Shown here in pieces: positions 38,583-50,800 of a DNA stretch of 64,000 bases; position 1 is the first letter of the stretch; every line of letters starts with the position of its first letter. This DNA comes from Opisthorchis felineus (Eukaryota; Platyhelminthes; Trematoda; Opisthorchiida; Opisthorchiidae), in NCBI GenBank assembly GCA_004794785.1, contig SJOL01005932.1:314767-378766 (forward strand). Direction: 5' to 3'. The notes beneath the pieces are model-generated. The model searched no databases and was not told where the DNA came from. It worked only from the letters and a program-made list of their open reading frames with translations. The translations under genes were made by a program, and so were the position numbers.

Positions 38583-40397
38583 TAGAACATCCAAACACGA
38601 GCACTTATAAACTTTTCGGAGTTTTAGCAGCCACGATTCTAGATTGTAACAACAGGGCCTGTGAATAGATTGAGCGATTAACAGATGAAACAGCGGGGTC
38701 TTGATTGTTCTAACAGTGGCACAGTTGAGTAAATGGAAAATGACAAGAGCACATTCTGAATGAAAATTGGAAGCGTGTATATGCACATTTTGAGGAAGCC
38801 GATGAAAAATACATTGACCTTCTTAGTTCATGCTTGCTGGATATTTTCAAAACAAGGACGCGAACGTTAACGATGCCCAGATGCCCAGTCGATCACAAAA
38901 CCTGTACAAAGCTTGAAGTCAACTTGGAGTAGCAGGTGACCTGACACACCAAGTTGGATGAAAGTTGAGTAAAACATCATAGTTGACCATCAAACTTATC
39001 TGGCAGTTACCGGAGAGTTGAATAGGTGCATATCAATGAGTTTGACTCTGCGACAGTTAGTAAGAGTTCGTTGGGTCCGCATGAAAGTGCGCAAACACAC
39101 TTGCTTGAGCTGAAAGCGTGTGGCCCTGTATGAAAGACAACTGGACCGTATATCAACAAAATACCTTGAGGTATACAGCTGCCTAGGAATGTATTCGAAA
39201 TTATTATGCTCAATTTCTCTGCCAGTTTCTTTTTTAGCTCTAAATCAGCGGTAAAGTTGATTGAATTTGGATTAAATCATATTAGTTTATTAGTTTTATA
39301 GGGAAAATGGTCGCCCGCTGGTTGCAATCCACATAAACCCTACCTTTGTGCCGATATGATAAACCTAACGATCAGTCTGTGTCTTTGCACTGAATTTTCT
39401 TATCCTACCAGAACCTCGAAACACTCATTGGGAAATGTTCTCTCGTACCAGCCTCGGGAGAGAAATTTTGGAAATTCCACTAAGATTAAGTTGATAATCT
39501 TTCTATTTCCTATGTTTTGTCGCATCCTCTAACACGATAGAGTCAGGTACAATGATTGTGTTTGTGAAGGCCCAAAAAAAGCGCAACCGAAATGGTTCTA
39601 ATTTGAAAGGACTTTCTGGAGTGAACTGGATATTACCCAACACGACTAGGTCTAAGACATTCAGCCTGTTACCCGCGATCATTGATTTTTTTCTCATTCA
39701 ACAAGGAGATTTATCCGATTTTTTATAAATCACAGACCAAATTCTCCGAAGGGTAGGAAATGCGAATATTTCCAACTGGTGAATACCAGTTTTTTATGTG
39801 GTTTTCCGCAAGCCTTATATAACATTTACCTTTGTGTGTCAGAGATCATCTTTGGTTGTTCAAAGTTACTTGCAAATTCTGGACAGGTTCTAGTCCACCA
39901 TGAGTCCACCAGGGCCAGAATATCATACACAGGTGTCTCAAGAAATTTCTGCCCAATATGGACGGAACTAATACACATTTCTGTGTATTTTTTTGTTATT
40001 TCTCGGGCCATGTTCACAGTTCTTTGCACAAGCGAATATTTATACAAAAGTAGACTGATATTACCACCGGCGAATCACTATTTCTCTCGACTTAGACGAA
40101 GAGCTGTGTGCCGTTTAATGATTTCGTTGGGTTTTTGAAAACGAGGCATTGGGCAAAAATCCGGGGCTTATCGCACACAGTGGAAGTTAGCTGGGCATTA
40201 ATTTGACAACGGTCCTTTTTGGCTGACCGACCGACTAGTCTCCAAATTCTTTACCAATAAACTTTCCGGAGCGCAAAAACCATTTGTCTAACATGGTGAA
40301 TTCTGGTAAACCCTGTGTACAAGACAGACTATCACATCCTGTGGTATTCACTGCTCAGGATGGGTGACGAAATCATTTTTTCCAACTAAGTGAGACC
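38583..40397. repeat. Tandem duplication, unit 2 (about 1815 bp)
   Basis: Second copy of the unit at 36766-38581, shifted by 1816-1817 bp, with a few single-base indels. It ends at TAAGTGAGACC (40387-40397) and then passes into unrelated sequence. The 119-codon frame at 39779-40138 repeats the one in unit 1 with two amino-acid differences, both at the right edge outside the identical tract. Confidence 0.9.
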
Positions 40398-43300
40398 AAA
40401 ATAACCAGGGGTTTAACCTTTATTGGATCTGTCCAGGCACGGAAAACACTGCAAAAGGGATTGAATACAACTTTTTCTGAGCTATTTTGAGGTTTAAATT
40501 AGAAAAGTTTATTTCCCATTATTGGTTCTTGATGCGTGGAGAAAACTGTCTGTTAACGTACATCGGTTGGCCTATTAAGCATATCGTTTCAGTTAAATGG
40601 GCAATCATGAGTCTGTTCTACTTTGGCCTCATGCGTTCCTAATAGTTGACGTCAGATACAGGAAACTAGTCAAGCCTTGATTTGCAGTACTTTATGATTG
40701 CACTCACATTCTCTAGCATCATAGTCGAGGCACACTGAAATATACAGAGAGAAGTATACACGAGTGTGTAAAAATGTATGGACATATTGCTGGCTCCGCT
40801 GCTAGTGTTGATTACTGTTCACACACCACAGTTTTATACATATTTATATATACATACAGTGCAAGTACGAAACAACAGACATCAAAACTTTAAACTCATG
40901 AAATTCGTGAAATTGTTTTATCTTTCTCTTACGTTTGGAACAAGGGTTATTTTCTGAGCCACATGAATCTTGTACGTTCGAAGCACCTAGATCAGGTATA
41001 TTGTTGGGTTTTTGTTTTTACGGAACTGAACGTGGGGCTTTTAGCCACTCACGATAAAGAATGATCTCACTGCTAACCTGACTGTTGGGGAAACATATGG
41101 TCTTTACTAGTACGTATCTTGGATTTGTCAAGTCGATATGATATCATGAGCAGGTCGGCTATGATCGATTCGTTCTCATTCTGGTTTCCAAACTTTCCTC
41201 GGATGAGTCCGTATTCACATGAATATAACGTACATCCTACAGAAGCAGTCACACGCTGGAGGTACGGAATTATTTTCTCGAGAGAAGTTCCCCCCTGGGG
41301 ATGATGATAATAAGTTTGTTCTACTTTTTCGTAACAAAACGCCGCTGTATTTGGGTGTTTTAAAAGACAGATTACACGTAGCACTGCATGAAATTAGTTA
41401 CTTCAGTCGCAGCGAATGCCCAAAAGTTCAACAGCGCTGGACATCTGCAGCTGAGGCTTTCAGCGCATTAGGCAAGAGGCATCTCCATGCTCCTAACAGC
41501 TACCTCCCTGGGACGATCGATTACATTTGTACTCAATAGCCAGACAGAGGAAAAAATCTAACTTCACATATTTTCCGGATTCATTGGCCTTACTAACAAT
41601 TTAAATCAAGTCATTTTCACTAGAGTTGACAATGTGACTTAATAGTGAATCCCTTATGGAGACATGGGCAGTTTCTGTTGACACCTGGCCAAGATCCAGA
41701 TGAGTGGCAAAATGCAACGCCGTTTCAATTTTTTCACCATAAAAAATAAATTTTCCATTTAAGAAGCGACAAGCGACCTGTGTGTAGTTTTGTAAACACG
41801 TTTGCCGTGTATTCAAATAGGAATGGAACATTTTTTTGTCTCTAAATTGATTGGTCGGTGGAGTTTTTACTTTTGGCTCAGTACTCTATGATGGGAAGAC
41901 TGTACAATGTCGTTTGATTGGGGATCTGATGTAGTGTCTTGCACTGGCGATTTCATTTGTCCCAAAACAGGCTAGTGCAATCCAGCTCATCTAGGTCGGA
42001 CATAATATGCCTGGCCGCTGCTTAGAAGCCGATAATTTGGCGTGTCCACTCTTTAGTTCGATCCAAATACGCCTACCACAGCTTATGTCATGAATGTATT
42101 GCCCGCAAAGACATTCGTGATGACGAAAAAGGCGATGATGGTATATTTTAAGCTAATGCGGATGACAATGATGCGAAAATTTCAGGCAGGTAATGGGGAA
42201 ACAAATTCGCCTAATCACGCAGCTACTTCCCGGCGTTTGCAAACGGATTTCCTGTGTCACAGTGAAATCACGGCTGTCTGATTGAGCGTGTTCATAATTG
42301 TAAACTGGTCCTACTTTCGTTGACCGCTGTTTCTCGGAGACAGTCCGTTCGGAATGGCTACAATGTTTTCTATTTACTTGGCTCATTGTGTGTACTCTGT
42401 GTTGTGCGGAAGATCGGAATTGGAACTTTCAAAAGACGACATTTGTCCAGCAATTTAGATTGGTGCCTGCCAGAATAACTGACAAACATGATATTGTGGT
42501 AAAGGCTTTGGCGGAATGACTATATTCGTAGTGTAAGTAATTTAATTGGTTTTTAGAGAGCACATATCTGAGCAACAACGAATTTCAAGACATTTTTTGG
42601 GTAATAAACAATGTTGTCCTGGGTGTACCTCCATCAGGAAAGTTTGCCTCTACATTCCAAGCTTCACGCACAGTTTTGATCTGTGGTCTTAATACACCCC
42701 CCGACCAGAGTACGTGCAAACTTAATCACATCACAATTTTTTGTCAATAGTAAAGGATGCCTGGACTTGCTTATGTTTTATTCTGCCGTGAAATTGTTGC
42801 GGAGATGTAAACTTTGGACCCATGGAGCAGAATGTGCGCAGGTTAATATTCCTTTACCGATTAACACTGTATGCTGTCAAAATACCATTCGCTCAAATTG
42901 TTTCCGCATCAAACGACGACCTCGGACGGCTCTGCCTGCCCTAAATGATTAAACTGCTAAGCTGGAGAGATAAAAATTGGTCTTAACACGACTAACTGCG
43001 AAACGATTTTGCACATTCTACACTTCTTTAAATATAACGAAGCAGAACGTCTGATGAATTTCAGGCACTTTCGTAGCTTTTTGACCAAGAGGCACTTTAA
43101 ATTGGATTGTACTATCAACAGAATTGATATAGGTACTGTATCATAATCCCAAGTGTCAAGTCAGACACTGACTGCTGACCTAATCTGTAGAATTATTCGG
43201 AGCGTCAAATTCTTTTAGTAGCGGCTGATAGAAAATAATGAAACCCTGTTATTTTTTCTGCTCTTGTCTTATAGTGATGTCTCGCTCGTCTTGTATATCA

Positions 43301-44087
43301 GTTTTCTGGAGCTTCTCAACCTTCAAGAAGAACGAAAATCAGACACAATGTTCGTACTCTAAGGGTATCGGAGTATCTGATCCAACAATGTAGTCCGGTC
43401 TTATAAATGAGAGCGACGTCAACCATATAACTTCCACAACTGAATAAAATTCTATGTTGCTAATAGACAAAAGGGTATGGTTATGTGCAGTAAAGGGACA
43501 GCCTGTCTTCGACAAGCATGTTGGACAAGACAAATCTCTGTTGAAAATGATGAATTCTTTTCCTGTAACCACTATATCGGTTAGGTTTTTATACTGATTT
43601 CTTTCAGTAACCTATTTCTGGCTTTTCTTGTCTTCTCAGTTTTGAAAATCATGCGAAAGCTGATCGACATGAGCAAGCCGTTTTCGTACTCAGATGAACA
43701 CTAATCGGAGCGTACTCCAGTAACATGGAACTCACGTCCAACAGGATACATTAATGGGTCCGCTAAAATTGGAAAAAATCATGGCTTTTAATCACCACAG
43801 CTGAACGCGCGCAGTATATTTGCAATCTATAGACGCCGTCTAGACGTCTAGTGATGAATTTACTTCTGGTGACCTTCAGTCAGCTCAAAAAAATGTTTTT
43901 TTAGCTGGCATATTTAGGACAGACATATCCATCAAAAAAATTCTCAATGGAAGCCATTTCCGAATACTGTTTGACAATCCACAACCGGTTTTGCCGCTCC
44001 ACTTCAGGCTCATCAGTTAAGCGCAGTCCCCGAGTTTCCGGCGAACTCATGTTCTACTTGAACCAAAGTTGTATGAATTCCGCAAAC
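40398..44087. other. Non-coding sequence, nothing recognised
   Basis: Frames of 103 codons (minus, 41073-41384) and 106 codons (plus, 41219-41539) overlap in a locally GC-richer patch, but neither carries a recognisable domain, and they cannot both be genes. A short perfect palindrome, CGTCTAGACG, lies at 43838-43847. No other structure was seen. Confidence 0.5.
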
Positions 44088-44126
44088 TACACTCATTTGC
44101 AGACCCAATTAGTTTTAGCGAATCCC
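44088..44126 (-). repeat. Family A interspersed repeat, tail fragment
   Basis: On the minus strand the sequence reads GCAAATGAGTGTAGT, preceded toward its 5' side by an AAAACTAATTGGG-like block. This matches the tail of the family A copies. No hairpin half is present. Confidence 0.4.
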
Positions 44127-44177
44127 AGAGAGCATTCTCATATCAAAAAGAAGACAGCAAAGAACACTGGAAATAAA

Positions 44178-44211
44178 GATTTTGTCCTGTCGGTGAAGCC
44201 AATCTGTGCTG
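44178..44211 (+). repeat. Short dispersed module shared with 25188-25221
   Basis: 34 nt ending in CCAATCTGTGCTG, differing from the 25.2-kb copy only by transitions. It precedes the SINE-like copy at 44364 by about 150 bp. Confidence 0.4.
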
Positions 44212-44363
44212 AAGTACGGAGCAGTACTGTACAGCTGTCTCATCCCTGTCGGGAACCATCAGCTTTGCGCAGCTCACGGAACAACGTCATTCAATAAATA
44301 ACCCGAGATCTCACTGAATGTGTGAAACGTCCTTCTGAGAAGTCGTCGCATGAGAAGCCAGAC

Positions 44364-44495
44364 AGTGGGTGACCACGTGATGCGGCCTTCCGTTATTGAA
44401 AGATGAGTGGCACTATGTCCCCCTTTAGTGAGAGCTAGTCACATTGCTGATCAGCCACTCTTGGCTGAAAGGTTGTGCGTTCGAAACTCTCAGTT
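44364..44495 (+). repeat. tRNA-derived SINE-like copy with deletion between promoter boxes
   Basis: The leader (GTGACCACGTGAT, GAAAGATGAGT, GTGAGAGCTAGTCACATTG) matches the minus copy at 25290-25455 and the plus copy at 15984. In the tRNA-like part a box-A-like TTGGCTGAAAGGT is followed almost at once by the B-box TGCGTTCGAAACTCTCAG. About 27 nt present in the other copies, including CACTGGTCGGA, are missing. That makes this head unlikely to work as a polymerase III promoter. Confidence 0.55.
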
Positions 44496-44499
44496 CCGT

Positions 44500-47400
44500 A
44501 AGATACACAATACTGATGCTTCTCACTAAGATTCAGACAGAGTTATGGTGTTTTTTGCCTTTCAGCTTAGATTTGGTCCGCTGACAAGACGAAATTTCCA
44601 CTGAAAACGGACAAATGTGCTTAAACCACCATGGACTATTGGAAAGTTGCTAGCCCTCGGCAACACCACAATTGCTGATTATTTCCTCCGAGATTAGATG
44701 ATTATCCGAGTTAGATCAAGGTCAGTTAATAGCTGTTCATTTACTGGACGTTGTTCATATATTTCGTGTGATTATTGAAGAAAACATGAAGTAAGTGGGT
44801 TGATCGATAAATGCGGATAAATGGCAGTTTATTTGTGGCATCTACTCTTGGGCAGTGAACTGACATTTTATAAAACATAAACGCTCATTCGTCCATCTGA
44901 GAGCACGATTTCCTCTGAGGGAAGCTTCGTGGCAGAAATTTAGTGACCGCAATACTGTCTCCTCTGGAAAGGTTCCCTCAAGTTGGGGTGTACTGTGCCA
45001 AAATGTTGCCTCAGTTACTTATTAATTCTAGGTGATCAAGTGGTCATTTTCATAGGAAGGCATCAATGCACTGTAAATATACCGGAGTGGAAGGACAGAT
45101 ATGCAGACGATGAGCATGGTTCACTACACTGCACCGAGTGACATCCTCTATTATCTTTCATCTAGACGCTACATCGCTCCCACCGTGGTATGATCATTAC
45201 ACGTTTTTCTGATCCCATTCACTGCATCTCCAAGTAACTCATTGATCGGAGCATTTTACTGTTAAAATGCATTTTGAGGCTATCCCACGATCAATCATCC
45301 AAAGTGAATAAGGTTAGGGGTTCTTCACTGCTTCATTAGGCGATGCACTGGTCTGTGATGCGATCGTTTCAGAGTCGACTACGCAAACCAGATTGGCTCT
45401 ATATTTGAAGCTTTTCTGTTTGCATCATTATAAAGAGAAAACCAAATTTATGCCGAAAAAAAATAATTTTGCGTACATCTTCGTCCCCTGATTGCACTCT
45501 GGTACCATTATTGTGATCTACTCCGTGAGTACCGTGGGAGGATTTGGTCCATCAAAGCAATAGTCAGTATGAAACCAAATTCGAAACTGTGTAACGACCC
45601 GAATCGTGGCTGATCAAGGTCGGGCACTCACATGCTTTTTGAGAAAGGTTATCTAATTAGTGAGGCGTCTACCAAAACTAGTTATTCTCCCACAAAAATA
45701 ATTTAATTGATCGTGTTTTGTCACTTGAGGACCGATCGCCGAAACCCAAAGAAAAAAACCTATACTGGATTAATGGGCCTGCTAACCGTTCTGCTTTGGC
45801 AAATGTGGAGCTCAAATGTCCGTAGTCTTTATCGTGACCGTAAATGTAACGCAAATGGACGAATGGAGTTTAAGAGAAGCTAACTTCTGGTTCATCAATA
45901 GGAACAAGGAAAAGGGAACCGTGTAGAGCAAATTTCATAAAGTTATGAAGCAATTTTTTTTATGAAAAACCCATTGGAATCACGTAATTCAGGACAGTTT
46001 GGCGCAACTAACTTGCCATAAACTTTAACCGACCCATGAGAGTTTGCTGGACCTCAGCAAATGGGATCTTTGAAAGAGGACTGAACGATTTGATGGAGCT
46101 ACTCTAAAGACCCAGCAAGCAACTACCTTACAAGAGCAGCACAAATTTTAAGTTTTGGTCACCGGTTATGGATAGTATTACCTTCAACTACTCCACACTT
46201 TCAGGCAAGAACAGTGAATTTCACCAAAGCCGAAAAATTTCTCACGTTGCTACCGAGCAGATCAAATGAAATGCATGCTTCATCTGTCACATGCGGAGGC
46301 ACTAGGTTTCTGCCTTACGCATGGGTTCTACTTACTTGCTAAACCACTGGACTTATCAAATCCAAGGTCCCAGAATATCGGTGTAGCCTTCTGGTATCTT
46401 TAGGCGGAGTGTCTTCTGCGAGAACCCGCTTCTCATCAAGACAAACAAAATTTCGGGTTTGCTGATTGGCTCTGTATAGTCACACAATTACCACCATAAT
46501 ATAACAGAATCGTTTCCTTTTTATATTGCTACTTCAGTCATCAAAATCCATTCCGTGAGAAAATGTGCTGGACTGTAGATGTCACTTCCATGAACGTCGA
46601 ATCAGTTTAACGTTGTGGAAGACGACGTACGGCTTTTGCATTCGCACGAGTGACTGCACAACCTAGCTTACAGTCTCATAACCACAGTTGACAATAAGAA
46701 ACAGTTTTGCACCAAAATTTGTTAGGCAGAACTTCTTAAACTACTCCAAGCATCGAGACTTGAACAGGTCGTGAGGGCAACTATAACACCTCTCATTACT
46801 ACCTATACTGAGAAAAAAAAACTTGTCCACGTGAGACGCATTCATTTTATCAGCAACCATAACCACCGATTTGCTGGAACCCGAGGACGAATTATCTAGC
46901 TGTTAAGTTCTTCACAAAGGTTTCTATAAATATCCGCTATAACACACTATTTTGAAGTGGTTAACCCTCAGGGGTGCCAGAAAAAAGTTGCCTTCAGAAC
47001 TATCTTGTACACCAACTTGATTATTGGTCAACTTTAGCCAACCCTGAGTGTGTTTTGGGTTCGTTCTATAAGTGATACAAGTCGCTAAATCGTCTTCCTT
47101 TCACATTATGTGGGTACACAAATATTTCAAGCAATGCTGAATCCCTCTGATCGTCGATACTGCACAGAAAACAACGGTAAGTCCATATTGATCAATTGTT
47201 TCAAGACTGTGTTCTGCATACGGCACTGAGGAACCGGCGTTTTCATCAGTGGTGATGATATCCTGTGCACTCACAATGACTTAGGGGTCACTGTAAGGCT
47301 ACCTCGGTTTTATTGATCGGCCATGTTGTTTTAGTATTATATAAATTTTGCAAGCTGCATAGTATTACGCGTCCTATGCTGTTTTACGTAAAGTTGAGTA

Positions 47401-48955
47401 CACAAAGTTACAATGTTCGAAGAAGTTGAAAATCCAAGAAAGTGTAATGTTTTCCAAACCTCTCCTCATGCGAGATCCCTTCGTCATAAATTTTCCTAGG
47501 ACATACACCCTTGTGAAAGCAAAGACTGTAAGTGTACAGAGACCGTCGGGCTTAAATGCTTAAATGCGCCAAGTCCCTTGATTACAAGTTTAAGAAAAGC
47601 AGTCCTGTCTTGAAATAAGCATTTAGGAAGTCCAAGAAACATGATTATTTGTTTGCTTCCCAATGCAGCATTTGCTGATGTCGAGTGAACTCTTAAAGCT
47701 CTGCGAAAATTAACATCCCAGTCCAACAAACTAACTGGAATACGTCATGAGGTGTGGCTGAAAACATACCGGATGAGTATGTGAACCCAGATAAAACTGA
47801 TTTTTGGGTGGGATTAATGGAGTAAAAGCAAATATTCCTGTACCGAACATGGGGATTTTGACCCGATTCACTCCGTTTCACTACAAACTTTCAGTAATAA
47901 TGCTCCGGAGGCCGGATGAGCGCCTCATCTAAAAAAATCACTAGCATGAAGTCCGACTTCCTGACGCCACATAACCTCGAGTTATCTGGATACAACGAAG
48001 TTAACGTGATATCTGTCTTTACAAATAAACAATAACGTCATTCGGGACAGTTTCAGCAGTTCACCCGACACGAGTACAAACGAAACTTAGAAAGAGCGGT
48101 GAGAAAGGAAAATCTGAGTGGACGCAGAACGTAGCTAAAGCGTATTGCTCACTTGGGAGGAAGTAAAACCTCTCCAGAACTAAATTCCCAATTACAGAAT
48201 TAAGCAGTCCGCACTTGAGCTTGGTTAAACTCCGGGAATATGTCATCTGATTTATCGTAAAACAGTGTTTGTTTGTCTACGACTGAAGCAGCCTTATTAG
48301 TTTTGATAATAAACTAACTGAACTTTCCTCACTACCATGCTTTTGTTTTCGTAACGTTTAAAAAGACACTTGATTTGTGGAGATTTAATGCGTTGGTGGT
48401 GTGTTGGTGGGTGAAAATAAACATTTGTAAAAAATTGCCGAGTGTCCCTAGAATTTAGATTCAGGATGCGAACGAGAGCAAAACATATCACAACGCATTA
48501 TTTTTATATAAGTATTTTGGTGCGAAACAGCTTTCTTTCCAAGAGTAATCATGATTCCGCAAGATCCTACCAGAAAGATCAGGTTGTTTAACTGTTCTCC
48601 TTTTGTCAGGATTTTACCCGGTATCAATGATTTATCGATACTTTTCATCAGTACACCTTTGCACAGCTACAAAATCCTCTCAGTCCGTGACTTACTGAAC
48701 AAGATCTTCATTGTGAAAAATAGAGGAAAGCTTCCGCACAGGATTCTCAGTTTTTCTAGATTCCCAACGCTCTCACTCTTGAGGTGACTGGCTATCTGTC
48801 TGGCTAAATTCGGACCGTGTTCACTCTATATGCACCACAGGATAATGGAAAGGATCGTGAACTTTAATAAGGATCTCTCAGGCAATCTAGGTCGTCACAG
48901 CAGTACAGTCTGAAGGAACTCGCCTAACACGCTCATTTACACATCAGTTTGTTTT
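44500..48955. other. Non-coding sequence, nothing recognised
   Basis: About 4.5 kb without a supported gene. Frames are at most about 78 codons and have no motif. A TGTGTAACG at 45588-45596 resembles the start of the gypsy LTR at 52963, but the similarity does not extend beyond it. Confidence 0.5.
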
Positions 48956-48992
48956 CAACGAGAGATTCACCTGAATGCCGGGTGAATCACTC
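48956..48992 (+). repeat. Possible family A fragment
   Basis: AACGAGAGATTCACCTGAAT followed by GGGTGAATCACTC resembles the hairpin half of family A, with a changed right arm that still pairs partly (GATTCACCTG against GGGTGAATC). No tail block follows. Confidence 0.35.
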
Positions 48993-49965
48993 AATGTAAC
49001 CAAGTTGGAGCACAAAGGTGAGTACTCCACCCGATTCTTCCAGTTTAGATTCAACATAAAGTTGACGAAAACTCGAGGCCTCCCAAAACCTGATGAACTC
49101 TAAGTGGAAGGAGAAAATCGATCGTGGGCTGGCGAAGAGCGATATTGCGATTACCGTGGCAACCGAAACAGGAAGGGGCCTTCGGCTGTGAAAGATGACA
49201 AAAAACCGATCCAGCTGAGTCCTCCATGAAGACTGATTTGGTGGGCAGATGAATGCAATTCGCTAATTTTGCACAATTTGAATTTAACTATAACTTTATG
49301 CTGATGGAAACTTGGGACCAAGGCCTACCTGGTGAGCATGAAGTAAAAGGACAAAACCGTTAGTTAGCTGTCGAGGATTTTTCACCAACCTCGTGAATAC
49401 TGTTCCTTCACGCTTGAACAGGTGTCCTAACCCAGGTGTCCATCAATGAGTATACAATTTAGTAACTAACCAAAATGAATAATTTGTGCAATAGCGTAAT
49501 GTTTGGAAGTCCAAAACCCACCCTGTGAAAGTATAGAGAGACTAAAAATGAGGAGTCCATGTTGTCAGAACTAAGATACAATACACGTGGCAGTTCAAAA
49601 TTGTTTGCACCACTATGTAGTATTTTTTCCCCAATGGTTTGCTGCACCTTTGTCTTCCTGGTTTGTGAGGACACTTGCGCCTGTTTGTAGTCGTGCCGAC
49701 AAATGTCATGTGCGCATTTCGGATAGACTGTCACAGTTTGCCTAGAATTGAAAATCTTTTAAACTAATACAGCGCATATGATGAAACGATCGATCCTCCA
49801 GATATGCACCCACAAAAAACGATAATCAGTTTTCTAAAGTGATGTATGTGTCATTAATTAGCGGAGTTGATGGTTCGCGTTAGTAGTATGAAGGTGCGGA
49901 CACACGTTCCTAGTTGGAAACAATTACCGAAATCTCCACTCTGAGGCTAGGAAACTAAATTTTTT
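48993..49965. other. Non-coding sequence, nothing recognised
   Basis: One 91-codon minus-strand frame (49459-49734) without a motif. No repeat or RNA feature was seen. Confidence 0.5.
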
Positions 49966-50062
49966 ACCAGCCGCTTTGCAGCTCGTGAGCGCTACTTTGC
50001 TGTTGTTTTGTTTGCCGAGCTAAGAAGCTTCGTCACCACTCGAGGAGACATAGTCAGTGCGA
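49966..50062 (-). repeat. PLE-like tail, truncated copy
   Basis: The minus-strand order of modules is the same as in the foldback arms: GCAC, a hammerhead-like core, then GAGCT-related sequence corresponding to the GCTGAGC box. The GTTTGCAATC stretch between core and box has been lost. It lies 721 bp from a second tail on the same strand (50749-50778). Confidence 0.45.
50028..50057 (-). ncRNA. Hammerhead-like core, decayed (50.0 kb)
   Basis: The minus strand reads CTGACTA (consensus CUGANGA, one change), then a potential stem II of GUCUCC against GGUGAC (five of six positions pair), then GAAG in place of GAAA. The spacing is 30 nt. The stem II bases differ from the 15.4-kb copy while still largely pairing. 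Confidence 0.4.
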
Positions 50063-50078
50063 CCAATCTGCTTGATGG

Positions 50079-50689
50079 CTATGATGATGCAGCCCACACT
50101 CGAGATCTCATTCACCGAATGTTAAACTTCTACACCAGACCAAGACTTGGATACACTTTAAAAAATAGTTTCCAATTTGGAACTAATTGCACGCCGGTTG
50201 ATACGTCGATTAAAACTGTGTAGGACGCATTTTATTACTGTGCTAAAAAAACCTTCTGGCTGAAAGCTGAGAAAGCCTAGGAGCTATGCGTTCAGTTCTG
50301 AAAGTGACATCATAAAATTGGGACTTACGAACTCTGGTACGAACGGTTACTGGAAAAGAATTGAAAAATTCCGCATCACTGGAAATGACAATTTCACCGA
50401 AACATTAGACACGAAATCATGGTGGCATTTGAAGACGTTCTATTGCAAGGGAATTTACTGGCTCAACTTTTGCTCTAGACGATGTTTACACTTCTAAATC
50501 AGTCTGTTTAAGGTCGTAGTATGTTTATGGCAAAAGTTCCTCCATCTACAGTACTGAACAGGGTCTGCTCGTCTGCTCTTACGTGAGTGCAAGAAGGACG
50601 CAAGATTATATGAGCCATCAATTGGATTGACCGAATGCTGCCTTCAACAACGTTGAACGCTATTCAATGTGTACGCCAATTCATTTATC
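50079..50689. other. Sequence between two same-strand PLE-like tails
   Basis: About 600 bp with no supported frame. Because equivalent tails flank it in the same orientation, it may be the body of a small non-autonomous element or two unrelated insertions. Confidence 0.35.
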
Positions 50690-50800
50690 GATGGTTCATT
50701 GATCGGTTGTTAATCTGTTTGTCGGACTTGGCAATCGACTGGCAAACGTTTTGTTACCATCCGAGAAGACATCATCAGTGCGTTCAACTGCGTTTCGGTT
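50690..50800 (-). repeat. PLE-like tail (50.7 kb)
   Basis: On the minus strand: ACGCACTGATGA, stem II, AAAACGTTTGCCAGTCG, then GCC-AAGTCCGAC, which corresponds to the GCCCAGCTCAGC box of the foldback arms with several changes. The alignment over about 80 bp with the left foldback arm is clear by eye. Confidence 0.5.
50749..50778 (-). ncRNA. Hammerhead-like core, decayed (50.7 kb)
   Basis: The minus strand has an intact CTGATGA, a weakened stem II (GUCUUC against GGUAAC), and AAAA where GAAA is expected. That change is a G-to-A at what was probably a CpG (the left foldback arm reads GCGAAACG at this point). The spacing is 30 nt. Loss of the GAAA guanine would be expected to abolish cleavage. 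Confidence 0.4.

Noticed and set aside
41073..41539. Overlapping 103-codon (minus) and 106-codon (plus) frames
   Set aside because: Both are open over the same GC-richer patch, neither has a motif, and about ten frames of this length are expected by chance in the window.
45588..45610. Second gypsy LTR starting TGTGTAACG
   Set aside because: The match to the 52963 LTR stops after nine bases and no polypurine tract precedes it.
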